Source of the DNA: Triparma columacea | Taxonomy: Eukaryota > Sar > Bolidophyceae > Parmales > Triparmaceae | Assembly: GCA_030267965.1 (NCBI GenBank) | Contig: BRYA01000008.1 | Coordinates: forward strand, 35,711 to 89,988 | Reading direction: 5' to 3' | DNA: 54,278 bases | Shown here: piece after piece, positions 32,605-42,800 of the stretch | Position numbering within the stretch: the stretch's first letter is position 1 | Layout: every line of letters begins with the position of its first letter | Made by a program: the position numbers and the translations under genes | The notes under the pieces: generated by a model | Seen by the model: only the letters and a program-made list of their open reading frames with translations | The model's database searches: none | What the model was told of the DNA's origin: nothing

Positions 32605-35600
32605 TCAACTTCTTTTTTTGAAGATTGGAGGTGGGGGCGGGGGGGGGGGGGGGGAGGGTGTTGTTTCCTTAGAGGCAGCCTGTTGGGCTCGAAGTTCTGC
32701 CAGTTCTTGTTGTATAGATTTGGTGCTCTTGAGTGGCTTTTTTAGCGTCCCAAAACTGTTGGCTTTGCGAGTCGAGAGAGATTCGGCCAGTGGTATTTTG
32801 TCTCGAAGTTCCTCGGGGATGATAACTCTGTCTGACTTAGCCGCAGAGGCTGCGGAAGATTTCGAGGAGGACGACTTGGAGTGGAGGGAGTGGCTGTGTG
32901 ATGGCTTGGAAAACGCATCCCTTGCTTCCTTGAGCTCGTACTTCGCAAGGATCGAAGATAAGCTTGTTTTAGGCGTACTACTTTGCGTGCTTGAGTCAAA
33001 GCCGTAATCGACAGAAGAGGAGTTGCCGTAGACGTCCAGTTCGTCATCGTCAGGGTTATGAGAGATTAAGCGTTCGTCGTCGGTGTCAAACTCGTCGTCT
33101 CCGTAGTCACCGGGTGGCGCGGTATTGTCGTCCCCAGATGTAAAGGACGAAGCTTTCTTGAACGACGTCCTTGACTTCGAGTAGCCTCCAGCTGAGAGAG
33201 CGGCCCTGATCTGTGACGGAAGGGGCGAAGCGACGACCAAAGGTAGAGTTGCATTAGTGAATGTAAATTATCGAGCAAATTGTTTTCGTCCGTTCTCACC
33301 TCGCTCTCGACCTTGTCAGGGTTCTTGCAGAAGTCGCAGGATTTGCCACATACACCCTTGGTTGCGCTCTCACCAAAGAATTTCAAAAGGTAGGCACGAC
33401 GGCAGCCGCAGTCTCCCACACAGTACTCGATCATTGCAGCGAGAGCCTCGAGCTTGTTTTCAGTGTTCTTGGTCAATTTCTTCTTTTGACCCGAGGCCTT
33501 GTTGATCAGGAAAGCAAAGGTACGCGCGTCCTCCTTAGAGTAGTAAAGAATGGACTGTAGAAGGGTAGGAGGATTGAGGCGACGGCCGAAGTGTTGCGTT
33601 AATGTTTTGTTAAGAATTGTCGCGCCATTTCTCTTCTTGCCAATTCATTCATTCTCTCTTACCTCGCTAGGCTTCCCGTCCCTCCCGGCCCTCCCCGATT
33701 CTTGGTAAAATCCCTCAACTGATTTTGCGAGGCTCCAGTGAATGACGTATCGAACGCAGTCCAAATCGATCCCCATACCAAAGGCGACGGTCGCGACTGC
33801 AATCTTCACCTCACCCGACATCCAAGAATTTTGGGAGGCGGTGCGCTCGTTGTCCTTGAGGCCAGCGTGATATGGGAGGGCTTTCACTGATGTCTGCGAT
33901 GAGCGAAGAGCGAAGAGCGAAGGGTCGAAGTTAGGAGTGAAACTACCAGATGAGCCTCCTTTCGACGTCGCTCGCAACATCTTCTTCGCGACGCCCAATT
34001 ACTACTGGTCCATTCTCACCTCACGCGTAATCACCTCGGCTATCATGGTGGTATCCTTTCGTCTATGGCAGTAGACAACTCCGCTGGTCTTGGGGGGGTT
34101 GTTTTTGTGCTTGGATCTGATGTACAGAACGAGATCCGCGACGGCACCACCATAGCGGGTGACAAGCTCGGAGTGAGAGGAAGAAGAAGAGGTGGAGGAG
34201 GATGTCTTGGCGTAGGCTGCAGCAGTAGTGAAGGCGTTCTTCTTGCCAAATTTCGAAATGGGGGGGGAAGAGAGGGCTGTTTGATACTTGCTACGGTCGT
34301 CTAGAAGGTCCTTGTACCGCACCTGATAGGAAATCTCGGGGCGGTTGAAAGAGGACTGATGTGTAACGGTGGAGAGGGGAAGCTTTAGGGTTGTCTTTAT
34401 ATCTCTAAGGACCCTTGGAGTTGCGGTCGCCGTACAGGCAATAATTGGGACGTTGGGGAAAGTCTCGTGGAGGTAGGATAGCTACAGCGAGGATGAAAAT
34501 GCGGCGGGGAGGCGAGTGCGGCGGGGAGGCGAGTGCGGCGAGTGCGGCGAGCCGCGTTAGCACTTAGGGTTGGTTTGATGGTAATGCTTTCGTCCATTCT
34601 CACCTTGACGTACGCAGGCCTAAAATCGTGGCCCCATGACGACAAGCAGTGTATCTGGGGGGGGGAGGGGGGGGAGGGGGGGGGGTAAATGTGTTAAATG
34701 TTAATTTCGCCACTAGGCTGCCCCGCCGATTCTCACCTCATCAAGAGCAAACATTGCGAGCTGGTTCTTCTTGTACAGGGTTTTGAGTGTCGAGCGGAAC
34801 TTCTCAGTCGCAATTTGCTCAGGCGTCACGTAAAGCAGAGAGAGGGATGATATGTTCTTGATTATGGTCGAGTTCACAGAGGCTTTGTTGGAAGAAGAAA
34901 TGTAATCGACAGGGATATTTAGCGCCTTGAGCTTGGTCACCTGGTCCGTCATGAGAGATATGAGGGGGGACACAACAAGGGTAAGGGAGGGGGACCGAAG
35001 ACGGGAGAATATTACTGCCGGGAGCTGAGCGAGGAGCAGGGTGGGTGTTGGGGGGGGTGAGGGGGCAGGGGGGGCAGGGAGGGGGGGGGGAGGGGCAGCC
35101 CACCTGGTAGCAAAGAGACTTTCCGCCTCCCGTCTGCATAACTACTATCTGGTGACTGTTGGAGAGGGCAGTCGACACAACAGAATGCTGGAGGCCGCGG
35201 AGGGAGGACAGCTTGAAGGTGGATTCGAGGGTGGGCTTTATGAGGGACAGTGCAGTTGACGTCGACGGGCGGGGAAGGGTGGATTGCACGAGGGAGGAAG
35301 AAGGAGGGGCAGTTGGGGCAGGGGCGGGGGCGTTGGGGGCATCAGTGGGGGGTTTGGTTGACTTGGTGAGCTTTGACTTCGCTCTGGGCTTCTTCAAAGA
35401 TAAAGAGGAATCCGAAGGTGTGGGTCCTGGCGCTGATCTCTTCTTCTTGCTCCTGTTCGGTTTCGTAGAGGGGGAGGCAGGACCCCCGAAGGAGAGGGTG
35501 GTTTGTTTTGGGGTATTTTTCCGAGATTTCTTCTCGGTAGGCTTGGAAAAACCGCAAGCGTCGCAGGACTTTGATGTGTTGAGCAACGTGCACCTTGGAC

Positions 35601-35637
35601 AATTCCACGTATTGAGCTCCATCGTATTGAGCTCCAT
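32605..35637 (-). CDS. RecQ-family DNA helicase with N-terminal RanBP2-type zinc finger, seven exons
   Basis: Exons: 35637-35104, 35024-34737, 34654-34604, 34481-34020, 33893-33663, 33554-33300, 33210-32605. They give 808 aa and all six introns are phase 0. The N-terminus has a RanBP2/NZF zinc finger (WNCPRC, then CDACGF). The helicase core has motif I MQTGGGKSLCYQ, motif Ia VVSPLISLMTDQV, motif II ALDE|IH split by an intron (DEIH instead of the usual DEAH), motif III ACTATATP, motif V VAFGMGID and motif VI QESGRAGRDG. A RecQ zinc-binding region (CGCRRAYLLKFFGE, CDFC) follows. No winged-helix or HRDC domain is visible; the tail is acidic, Ser-rich and ends in a proline run. RecQ enzymes unwind recombination intermediates in the nucleus. 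Two near-identical start contexts (MELNTMELNT) occur. Confidence 0.9.
33284..33299 (-). repeat. Extended shared donor GTGAGAACGGACGAAA (RecQ intron 6)
   Basis: The sense-strand start of intron 33211-33299 is 15 of 16 identical to RecQ intron 3. Near the acceptor the intron also has a TCGTCGCTTCGCC block, one base away from the 11-mer intron motif. Confidence 0.75.
34004..34019 (-). repeat. Extended shared donor GTGAGAATGGACCAGT (RecQ intron 4)
   Basis: The sense-strand start of intron 33894-34019 shares twelve bases with the other members. Its acceptor side has TTCGCTCTTCGCTCTTCGCT then CATCGCAG, a repeat of the intron motif core. Confidence 0.75.
34588..34603 (-). repeat. Extended shared donor GTGAGAATGGACGAAA (RecQ intron 3)
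   Basis: The sense-strand start of intron 34482-34603. The intron also carries a (GCGGCGGGGAGGCGAGT)-type repeat at about 34501-34556 on the + strand. Confidence 0.75.
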
Positions 35638-36138
35638 GGGAGAGAAAAGAGTTGAGGGGAGAGATCGCCTCGGGGGGAGAGATGAAATTTTTGGTCTAAG
35701 TATAATTATACGCAAATTAGTGGGATCTGAAGACAACTTCAAGGACGCATGAACGATGGGCTTAGGTCTAGACTACCACAGGCGTACGTAAACCCCAAAA
35801 ATCTATGATAAATTTTTTTTGTTGAAAGTTAGTTCTAGATTTTTCGATAAATGTAATATGAAAGTAATGATATGATTGAATAATTTCGAAAAGTTCTAAA
35901 ATTGTCTTCAATATCCATACAATAATACTTATTTTTGTTTGAAGGTATTAAATTTTTATTTGTATCATAGCATATTCACAAAAGTATATTCGATTATTAA
36001 CTGAATATTTAAAAGATTAATAAATCATAAATACTCAATTTAAATATTTTTTGCATGCTGTACTCAATTCATGTATGAATCAAGAATAGAAATAAATTTT
36101 GTTAAGTTATGATTTGAAATAAGTTTGATGATCTAAAT
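35638..36138 (+). other. AT-rich divergent intergenic island
   Basis: From about 35800 to 36170 the sequence is strongly AT-rich, with long A/T runs, and it stops abruptly inside the first codons of the next gene. Flanking DNA is GC-balanced or GC-rich. No coding frame is recognisable. It could be a divergent promoter or inserted organellar DNA. Confidence 0.6.
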
Positions 36139-36930
36139 ATGAAAATTGATTTATCAAAATTTTATGGAATGCAAAATGGAAGCAATACTCCATCTAGCGA
36201 GGCCCTCATAATCGTTGACGTTCAACCCGAGTACTGGTCTTCCTCCCCCGCTGTTTCTTCCTCCTTCCCTGAGTTCCCTCTTCAATTGCAGAGATGCCTA
36301 AGTTGGGCAAGATCTAGGGGCTTATGTGTGACATGGATACGGTGCGAGTACAACAATGAGAAGTCACCGTGGCTAAGAAATTTCGCTAAGCTAAACCCTG
36401 ACAAGCAGGCATTGATTGAATTCAACCAAGAAGACTTATTATGGGAGGATTTCGCTGTCCCTGTCCAGGGGGAGGCAATGGTTATCAAGGTGAGATGCGT
36501 TCGTGCTGCTCCCTCCGTGTTCTCCTCTGTCCTGATCTCGAACTCCCCCGCGCCCCCCCAGTCTTCCTGGAATGGTGTCTCCAATACCTCCCTAACCTCT
36601 TACCTCAAAGAGTGCAATGTAGACAACTGTTACCTTTGCGGCCTAATAACCTCTGTCTGCGTGCAGCACACCGCGTTCGGCTTGTTTGAGTCAGGTTTCA
36701 GTATCAAGATCGTGGAGGCAGCTTGCGCGGATCGGGGGAGAGACCGGCATGAGAAGGCGCTTGCATTATATGGAGGGTACATGTACGAGTTGGTGGAGGT
36801 GGAGGGGGAGGCAAGGGGGGGGGGTTTGACGATGAGCGGGGAGAGGGGCGTCGTTGAGGACCAGACCCCTACTGTAATAACGGCGGACAACTACGAGAAG
36901 CTAGCGAAAGAATACCTAAAAAAACGTTAA
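36139..36930 (+). CDS. Isochorismatase-like cysteine hydrolase, two exons with a 3n intron
   Basis: Exons are 36139-36489 and 36562-36930 (239 aa). The 72-nt intron (GTGAG...CCCCCAG) is in frame and lacks stop codons, so an unspliced reading also stays open; splicing restores the family motif VIKSSWNG. The catalytic triad is visible: Asp in LIIVDVQPEYW, Lys in VIKS, Cys in GLITSVCVQHTA. The family includes isochorismatases, nicotinamidases and ureidoacrylate hydrolases; the substrate is not determinable. The first about 14 codons are AT-rich like the upstream island, so the start may be ATG 36139 or 36169. It converges on the glycosylase gene with 52 bp between stops. Confidence 0.85.
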   Translation: MKIDLSKFYGMQNGSNTPSSEALIIVDVQPEYWSSSPAVSSSFPEFPLQLQRCLSWARSRGLCVTWIRCEYNNEKSPWLRNFAKLNPDKQALIEFNQEDLLWEDFAVPVQGEAMVIKVRCVRAAPSVFSSVLISNSPAPPQSSWNGVSNTSLTSYLKECNVDNCYLCGLITSVCVQHTAFGLFESGFSIKIVEAACADRGRDRHEKALALYGGYMYELVEVEGEARGGGLTMSGERGVVEDQTPTVITADNYEKLAKEYLKKR

Positions 36931-36982
36931 AAAAGTCTACTCTAACTCTGCATGCTTCGCATAACCGGCTATATTCTCATTC

Positions 36983-38322
36983 TCATTTCTTCTTCTCCGC
37001 GATCAATCGGATGTCGTCCCTCCTTCCCTCTTCAACCTGGCTCATTACGAACCATATAGCTCTCCCGTGTGGCCCATCAACGATCCTCCATACCTTCTCT
37101 CCCTTCGGGCAGGTTTCTTTCCCATAAACCATCAGCTTGAACTCAAACTTCCCCTTGCTGCCGTCCAGGGATCGGAAGGTTCCGCCTGACGACCGGGTCA
37201 GGCCTTGGGCTTGGAAAGATGTAGTTGCAGTCTCCTTGAGAGCCGTTATCAGGGCTTTCAGGGTCTCATCTTCGACGTCCTTCACCCCAATCCAAGGATC
37301 AACGTTGGCCTTGTAAAGTCCCTCGGCCAAAATATAGTTCCCCACCCCGCTCAGCCTCTTCTGGTTCATCAGGAATTTGCAAACGTTCGGGTTCGTCCTT
37401 AGCCCCCTCACAATCCCCACAAAGTCCTCAGCCGTCAGTTCCCCTTCCCCAACCTCCAATATATCCGGCCCTATCGTTCCCAGTTTATCTTCCAGTTCCT
37501 TCACGTCAGAACAGCACCTGACAGTCCCAAAGTTTCTAGCGTCGTCGAAGATAAGTCTCTTAACCCCGCTCCCGTCCATCGGTTCGAAGCAGAACATGAC
37601 CCTACCGTGCCTGCCGATAGTAGCACCGTCGGAACTTGCGAACTCAAATTTACCAGACATTCCCAATGTTACCCATATACTATAACCTCCCTCTAAGGTT
37701 AGATACTGGGGAAGGGGGGGGGGTGCGAGAGTTCATAGAAGTGTCGTCGTTTGTGAGTTGTTTACTTTAAAGGTGAGGTATATGAATGTCTCAGTGTCGT
37801 TGTTTGAGTTGTTTACTTTAAGCTTGGCGCGTATTAAACGCTCGGTATATAAATGTCTCATCACAATCTCACCTGAAACTTCCCCTTACACTTCCACTCC
37901 TCAACTTTCTTCCCCCCCCCTTTGTTCAAGCTCTCTATCATTTCCCCCCACCCCTTCGGATCCCCGTGTTTGGTGTATCTACCGCTCAGCACCGACATGC
38001 TGACGAGGTTGTGACCACCTGAGGATTTGAGGACTCGGTTAACACCTGAACTTATTGTTCGGACCTCAGGACCTTCAGGCATCATAACAAGTGGTGTTCG
38101 AGTGACGTAGGATCGAGTGGTATATCGCTGAGGCAGTCTTTCAGGAGATTTAACAGTAACAGGAAACAATGAAGACTCTATGGAGGCACATCGAGAGTTG
38201 AAAGGCAAATTAATTCTAGATACAGCGTTGTTGAGTCTATTTGTACTGCCTAGTTGTATTGCTGTTATGAATGTGGATCTAAATGTATACATAAGGATAA
38301 AAATGGCGTTTAATTTGAGCAT
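36983..38322 (-). CDS. Fpg/Nei-family DNA glycosylase with organelle-like presequence and zincless finger
   Basis: Exons are 38322-37873 and 37705-36983 (390 aa), with a 167-nt intron in phase 0. The core begins MPEGPEVRTI at 38082 with the catalytic Pro and Glu. The lysine region CKGKFQYLTLEGG and the LGMSGKF signature are restored only by the splice, which supports it. The helix-two-turn-helix reads LSGVGNYILAEGLY. The C-terminal finger (VYGKETCPKGEKV, GRAIWFVMSQ) keeps the loop and Arg but lacks three of four zinc Cys, like zincless plant/NEIL1-type fingers. The 80-residue extension from ATG 38322 is rich in Arg, Ser and Thr and poor in acids, so it may target a mitochondrion or plastid. 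Since the catalytic Pro must be N-terminal, it would have to be cleaved precisely, or 38082 is the main start. Confidence 0.88.
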
Positions 38323-38510
38323 TAAAATCCTTTGATTTATTTTGGGAAAATATTCCTGGTTTATTTATTCGATTTACCCCATCAAAACCAAGGTTTTAAC
38401 ACGAAAACACATTCAACTTAGCTACATATAAGTCATAAACAAGTTCTAAAGACGATTAATAGACGACTTGGCCATCAAAACATAAAAATAAGGCCACCTC
38501 GTGATGCTCA

Positions 38511-39560
38511 ATGAGCCCCTCCCTCTTTTTCCTGCTGATTCTTGCTGTGATCACACCGCTGATCACACCATTGGCTATAAACATGCCATCATCACGAGAC
38601 GCGTTGATTGAATTAGCAAGAAAATTAAATCCACCGCCTCTTCAGTCCCCCCCCTCAACCCCCTCTTCCTACTCCAACCGTCCCTCTCTCCCCTTAATCC
38701 CCGTCGCCCCCTCAATCTACACATGCGACCGGGCCTTTTACTGGAACTCCATCGACGTGTCCTGCCGTTCTACCATAATCCAGCTCTCCCCCACAACCAT
38801 CTTCGTTCACTCCCCTGTAGGGATAGACGACTTCTTCAAGGAGGCCTGGGAGAACCTCCTGAAGCAGGGTGAGGAAGAACTCGGAAACGCCGCCAGCAAC
38901 GTGAAGAAGGAGGTTTACGTGTTCACTCCCAACTACGAGCACCTAAAATACGCCCCTGAGTGGTACGATTTCTCCACCCATTCCCCCTCTCTCACCTTCA
39001 AGTTTTTCGGTTCCCCCGGCATATCCTCTCTCCTCCCTTCCATCACCCCTCTCTACGAAATCCCCCCGGGCTACACTCCCCCCACCCCCCTACCCTCCAC
39101 TATCCCCTTCCCACCCGATCAGCTCCTACCGTTGCACGTGGACTGTGAGGCAAACCCGTTCACGGGTAAGGCTTTCTTCTCAGAGACCGTCTTCCTCCAC
39201 GTGCCCACCAAGACGTTAATAACCACAGACCTATTCTGGAACTACCCCTCCCAAGGCCCCGTGAACAAGGCGCTGAAGGAGAAAGTCGGTTACTTAGGAG
39301 ACGAGGACTTCGGGACCTGGGAGCTCGCCCCTGAGGCCTCTGTCCCTCGTAGGAGCAGGGCTTGGAAGTTCGGGATGGACAGGATATTCGCTCCCTTTTA
39401 CGACGGGTTCATGGTTAAGGACGAGGGGAGGATGAGGGAGATTGTGGGGGTTCTGCTAGGGTGGGAGGTCGAGGTTATTGTACCGGCGCATGGGGACGTT
39501 GTTAGGGGGAGGGAGCTTTGTAGGGAGGTACTGGAGGAGCATTTTAAAAGGTGGATTTAG
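38511..39560 (+). CDS. DUF4336-like (metallo-beta-lactamase-related) protein
   Basis: Intronless, 349 aa. The N-terminus is a signal peptide (SLFFLLILAVITPLI). After a Pro/Ser linker the protein shows features of the DUF4336 family, remote relatives of metallo-beta-lactamase folds: IIQLSPTTIFVHSPVG, YVFTPNYEHLKY with the Asn and His of the family, an AFFSETVFLHVPTKTLITTD strand pair, and a late VPAHGDVV. The usual HxHxDH zinc motif is not seen, so catalysis is uncertain. A leader of this kind suits the plastid or secretory route. Its start lies 188 bp from the divergent glycosylase. Confidence 0.65.
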   Translation: MSPSLFFLLILAVITPLITPLAINMPSSRDALIELARKLNPPPLQSPPSTPSSYSNRPSLPLIPVAPSIYTCDRAFYWNSIDVSCRSTIIQLSPTTIFVHSPVGIDDFFKEAWENLLKQGEEELGNAASNVKKEVYVFTPNYEHLKYAPEWYDFSTHSPSLTFKFFGSPGISSLLPSITPLYEIPPGYTPPTPLPSTIPFPPDQLLPLHVDCEANPFTGKAFFSETVFLHVPTKTLITTDLFWNYPSQGPVNKALKEKVGYLGDEDFGTWELAPEASVPRRSRAWKFGMDRIFAPFYDGFMVKDEGRMREIVGVLLGWEVEVIVPAHGDVVRGRELCREVLEEHFKRWI

Positions 39561-39862
39561 GCCTTTGTTGAAGAGAGGCGGGTTGAAAGACGTTAAATCT
39601 TACTCATGCACATGGACTCTAATAAACGCATTGAGTGTCCACATCGGGGCATTGAGTGTTCACATCGGGGGATTCCGTCGCACTGGTAAATCTAAATCTA
39701 AGGTTGACCCATCTCCTTTTTTATTGTAACTTTCCCCTTTCACCTCACTGGGAGTTTTTTTTCTTGAGTTTTTCCAAAGGTTCAAATTGTGAACCGGTTG
39801 CCATCCACCTCCTCTCCCTCCCCACCTCTTCCCGTCACTTTCAACCTCACTTTGTCACTAAT
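39561..39862 (+). other. Short intergenic region with a 21-bp direct repeat
   Basis: It separates the DUF4336-like gene from the EF-hand gene. It holds two adjacent copies of GCATTGAGTGTCCACATCGG at 39628-39648 and 39649-39669, one base different. No gene was recognised. Confidence 0.7.
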
Positions 39863-42800
39863 ATGCCCCGTGGTCGTCGTTCAAAGTCCCCCTCCGGTGG
39901 TTCCTCCCGTCATAGCACAAACAAGCCAAGCGAACTCAAACCAAGGGATGTCGAGAGGTGGGTATATTTCATCTCTGCATGGACATTTCATCCCATTTAC
40001 AACAATAATACGTTTATTACTCCTTTTATCGTGCCACAGACCCCACAAATTACCGCAATACCATCCATTATAAATTATCACTCCTCCCCCCCCCTCCCCC
40101 GCCTTCCTTCCCCCCCACTGATACCCCCTAACCCATCCTCCCCTCCCTCCTTCACCCCGCCCTCCTATCTCACTCAGGGAGTATCACAACCGACTCGACT
40201 TTTCTGAGCGTGCTCAGGCCTCAGACTTTTTAAACTCCATGCACCAGCAGTTGGACAGCGAGCTCGACGCTGCTGCCAAGAGATCTCGTGAGTGTTTTGT
40301 CTTACCCCCCCTCCCTGCCCCCCCCCCCCTCTCACCCCCCCCCCAACCCCCCCCATCCCCCCCCCAACGCAGTAATGCGTGTACAGGGCGACTCGATGAC
40401 CCCTACCGATGATACTTTGACATCGAAGGTTGTCCTCTCTGCACGCGACAATACTATCAACCCTACTGCCCCATCAGCCCACCACACCACAGGAGGCGGG
40501 GACCCCAACAGGCTACACAAGCTCATCGGCGCGCTCAGGTCACGAGCTCAGTCCCTTGCTGACGGGGGCACCAGGTTCCACGAGGTCTTTGACTCCCTCG
40601 ATGCCCACGACACCGGTGAAATATCGGGATCAAAATCTGTCCTCGGAGGCCTCCACGCGCTAGGCATAAGATCCGCGACCCTCGAAGACGCCGACGCTCT
40701 ATTGGAGGCCTTTGAGGGCTCTGAGCCAGGCCACCTTTCCTATAAGAAGTTTCTCAAGGCCGTCATGCTCGGGAACACCTCGAAGGAGCGCGTAGCGACA
40801 ATCATCGAGGACCTGAGGTGGCAGTTCGCGAGCGTCGAGATGGGCGACGAGGTCGATTCACCCATTGAGGTCCTGACCTTCCTCCTTGGGGAGGGAGACG
40901 AGGACGGAAGTGGAACCATCGAGAGGCCGCACTTCAGGGAGTGCTTCCAAGTCGCCTGCGATAAAATGGGAGTCAAGGTGAGAATTGAGGAATGAAAAAA
41001 CGCTCGTCGCTATAACTCCAAACTCTAATGCTCTCGCTTCGCCGGCCGTACTGCAGGGGCTCGAAGAGGGCGACCTCAGGCGCCTTATGGACCGATTCCA
41101 AACCCCCGACGAGAGGGTCTCGTACCTCGACTTCGTCAAGGTCCTTCGTTCTGATGTCGGGTCCCCTAAGAAATTCTCCTCCTCAGCTCAAGAGTCCCAC
41201 GGCTACGCTCCTCTCGCGTCGAGGGTCAGGGACGCCATGGGTTCCAGGAACATGGACTCTGCCATGCTGAGGGAGCACTTCCTTCCTGGGGACATCATGG
41301 GACCCCACGAGACCGTCATCCCATTCTCCGAGCTCGAGACGGTCTTCGCAGTTGACCTTGGAATCATCCTCGACCCTTCAGACGAGAAGGACATCATGGG
41401 AAATTTTGGAGTAGGCGCGGACTCAGTAGATGTCAAGGCAATGATGATGAGCTGGGGCCTCTGGGAGGAAACCCTTGCTACAACTAGCATGGGGGACACC
41501 GCAACGCACTTGCAGGAATGGAGGTGAGATTGTTTCGGCAGGTGCCCATTCTGACAACTCCCGTTCACCCCTCTCCCCCTCTCCCCCTCTCCCCCTNNNN
41601 NNNNNNNNNNNNNNNNNNNNNNNNNNNNNNCCCTCTCCCCCTCTCCCCCCCTCCCCTCCCACAGCACTACCATGCCCAAATCCAAGCACGACATCCCAAC
41701 CCTCCCCATCAATCCCACCTCAAAGGCCGCGTCGTCTTCTAAGCCCTTTACGCGCCCTCACTACACCCAGTACGACGCCAACCCTACCAAGTCGTACGAG
41801 CCAGCTCCCGCCGCCCGAGCACCAGGACTAGCGCGAGCGCCAGTAGCAGCACACGACCGAGCCCCCGCCCAGCCTCCCTCGCGCTACCACCGACCCCACC
41901 AACCTTCCCACTCGTCGAATGCACCGTACTCCCCCCCGCCTCCTCAGCATTCCAACATCGAACCAAGCCCGAGCGCCGACAATGAGTACGTCAGGAAGCT
42001 GCAGATGGAAAACGAGGTGAGACAGATGAACACCACAATAACCCTGCAACGAGCACCCCTCCACAATCCCCATCCCAACCTAATCCCAACCCTATCCCAA
42101 CCCAATCCCAACGTAAACTCCGCCCTCGACAGAAACTCAAAGCAGACCTTTCCTCCTTTGACCTCAACTTCTTCGAGGAGATTGAGGACCTCAAGCACAA
42201 CTACGAGCGCCTGAAGATGGTCGCGCTTTCCCAGGCAACCGGCAACGACCCAGGTTCTCCAATCCCGCCCCCCATTCAGGCCCCTGGGAACACCTCCGAC
42301 CAGGCCCTCTATGACATGGACCCCTTCGACTCGGCCCCCAAAAAGCAAATGATGGATATGCTGGACCGGGCGGACCGTCTCTCTGGAGGTATGGGGGTCG
42401 CCCTATCACCCCGCCAGGAGAGCATGTACCGCCCAAAGAAGAAGAAGAAGAAGAAGGCCCTGTACGGAACCGACTACGACCACTGGAATGCAAGGGGCGG
42501 CGTAGTCGGCGCCCACGAGCGAAAGCTCGCCTGGCAAATCAGCGGGGGCGGCTACGAGGCCCTAGAGGAGGCTGAGAAGTGGATCAGACGCATGGACAGG
42601 AACGGCGACAGCTACCTTTCTGGCAAGCAGATTGCTGCCGCCCTCAGAGAGGCAGGCTACGACCTCACCGACTCCGATGTCCAGATTGTCCTCAACGGCT
42701 TCGGCTCCGACCAGTACGGCAGGGTTGACGTGTCCGAGTTTACTCAGGCTCTGCATGATATTGCGTCTGGCAACGATTGGTACCAGCAGGACTACAGAAT

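Noticed and set aside
36490..36561. Reading the isochorismatase as one uninterrupted exon
   Set aside because: The segment has GTGAG and CCCCCAG ends and interrupts the catalytic-Lys motif; removing it restores family spacing.
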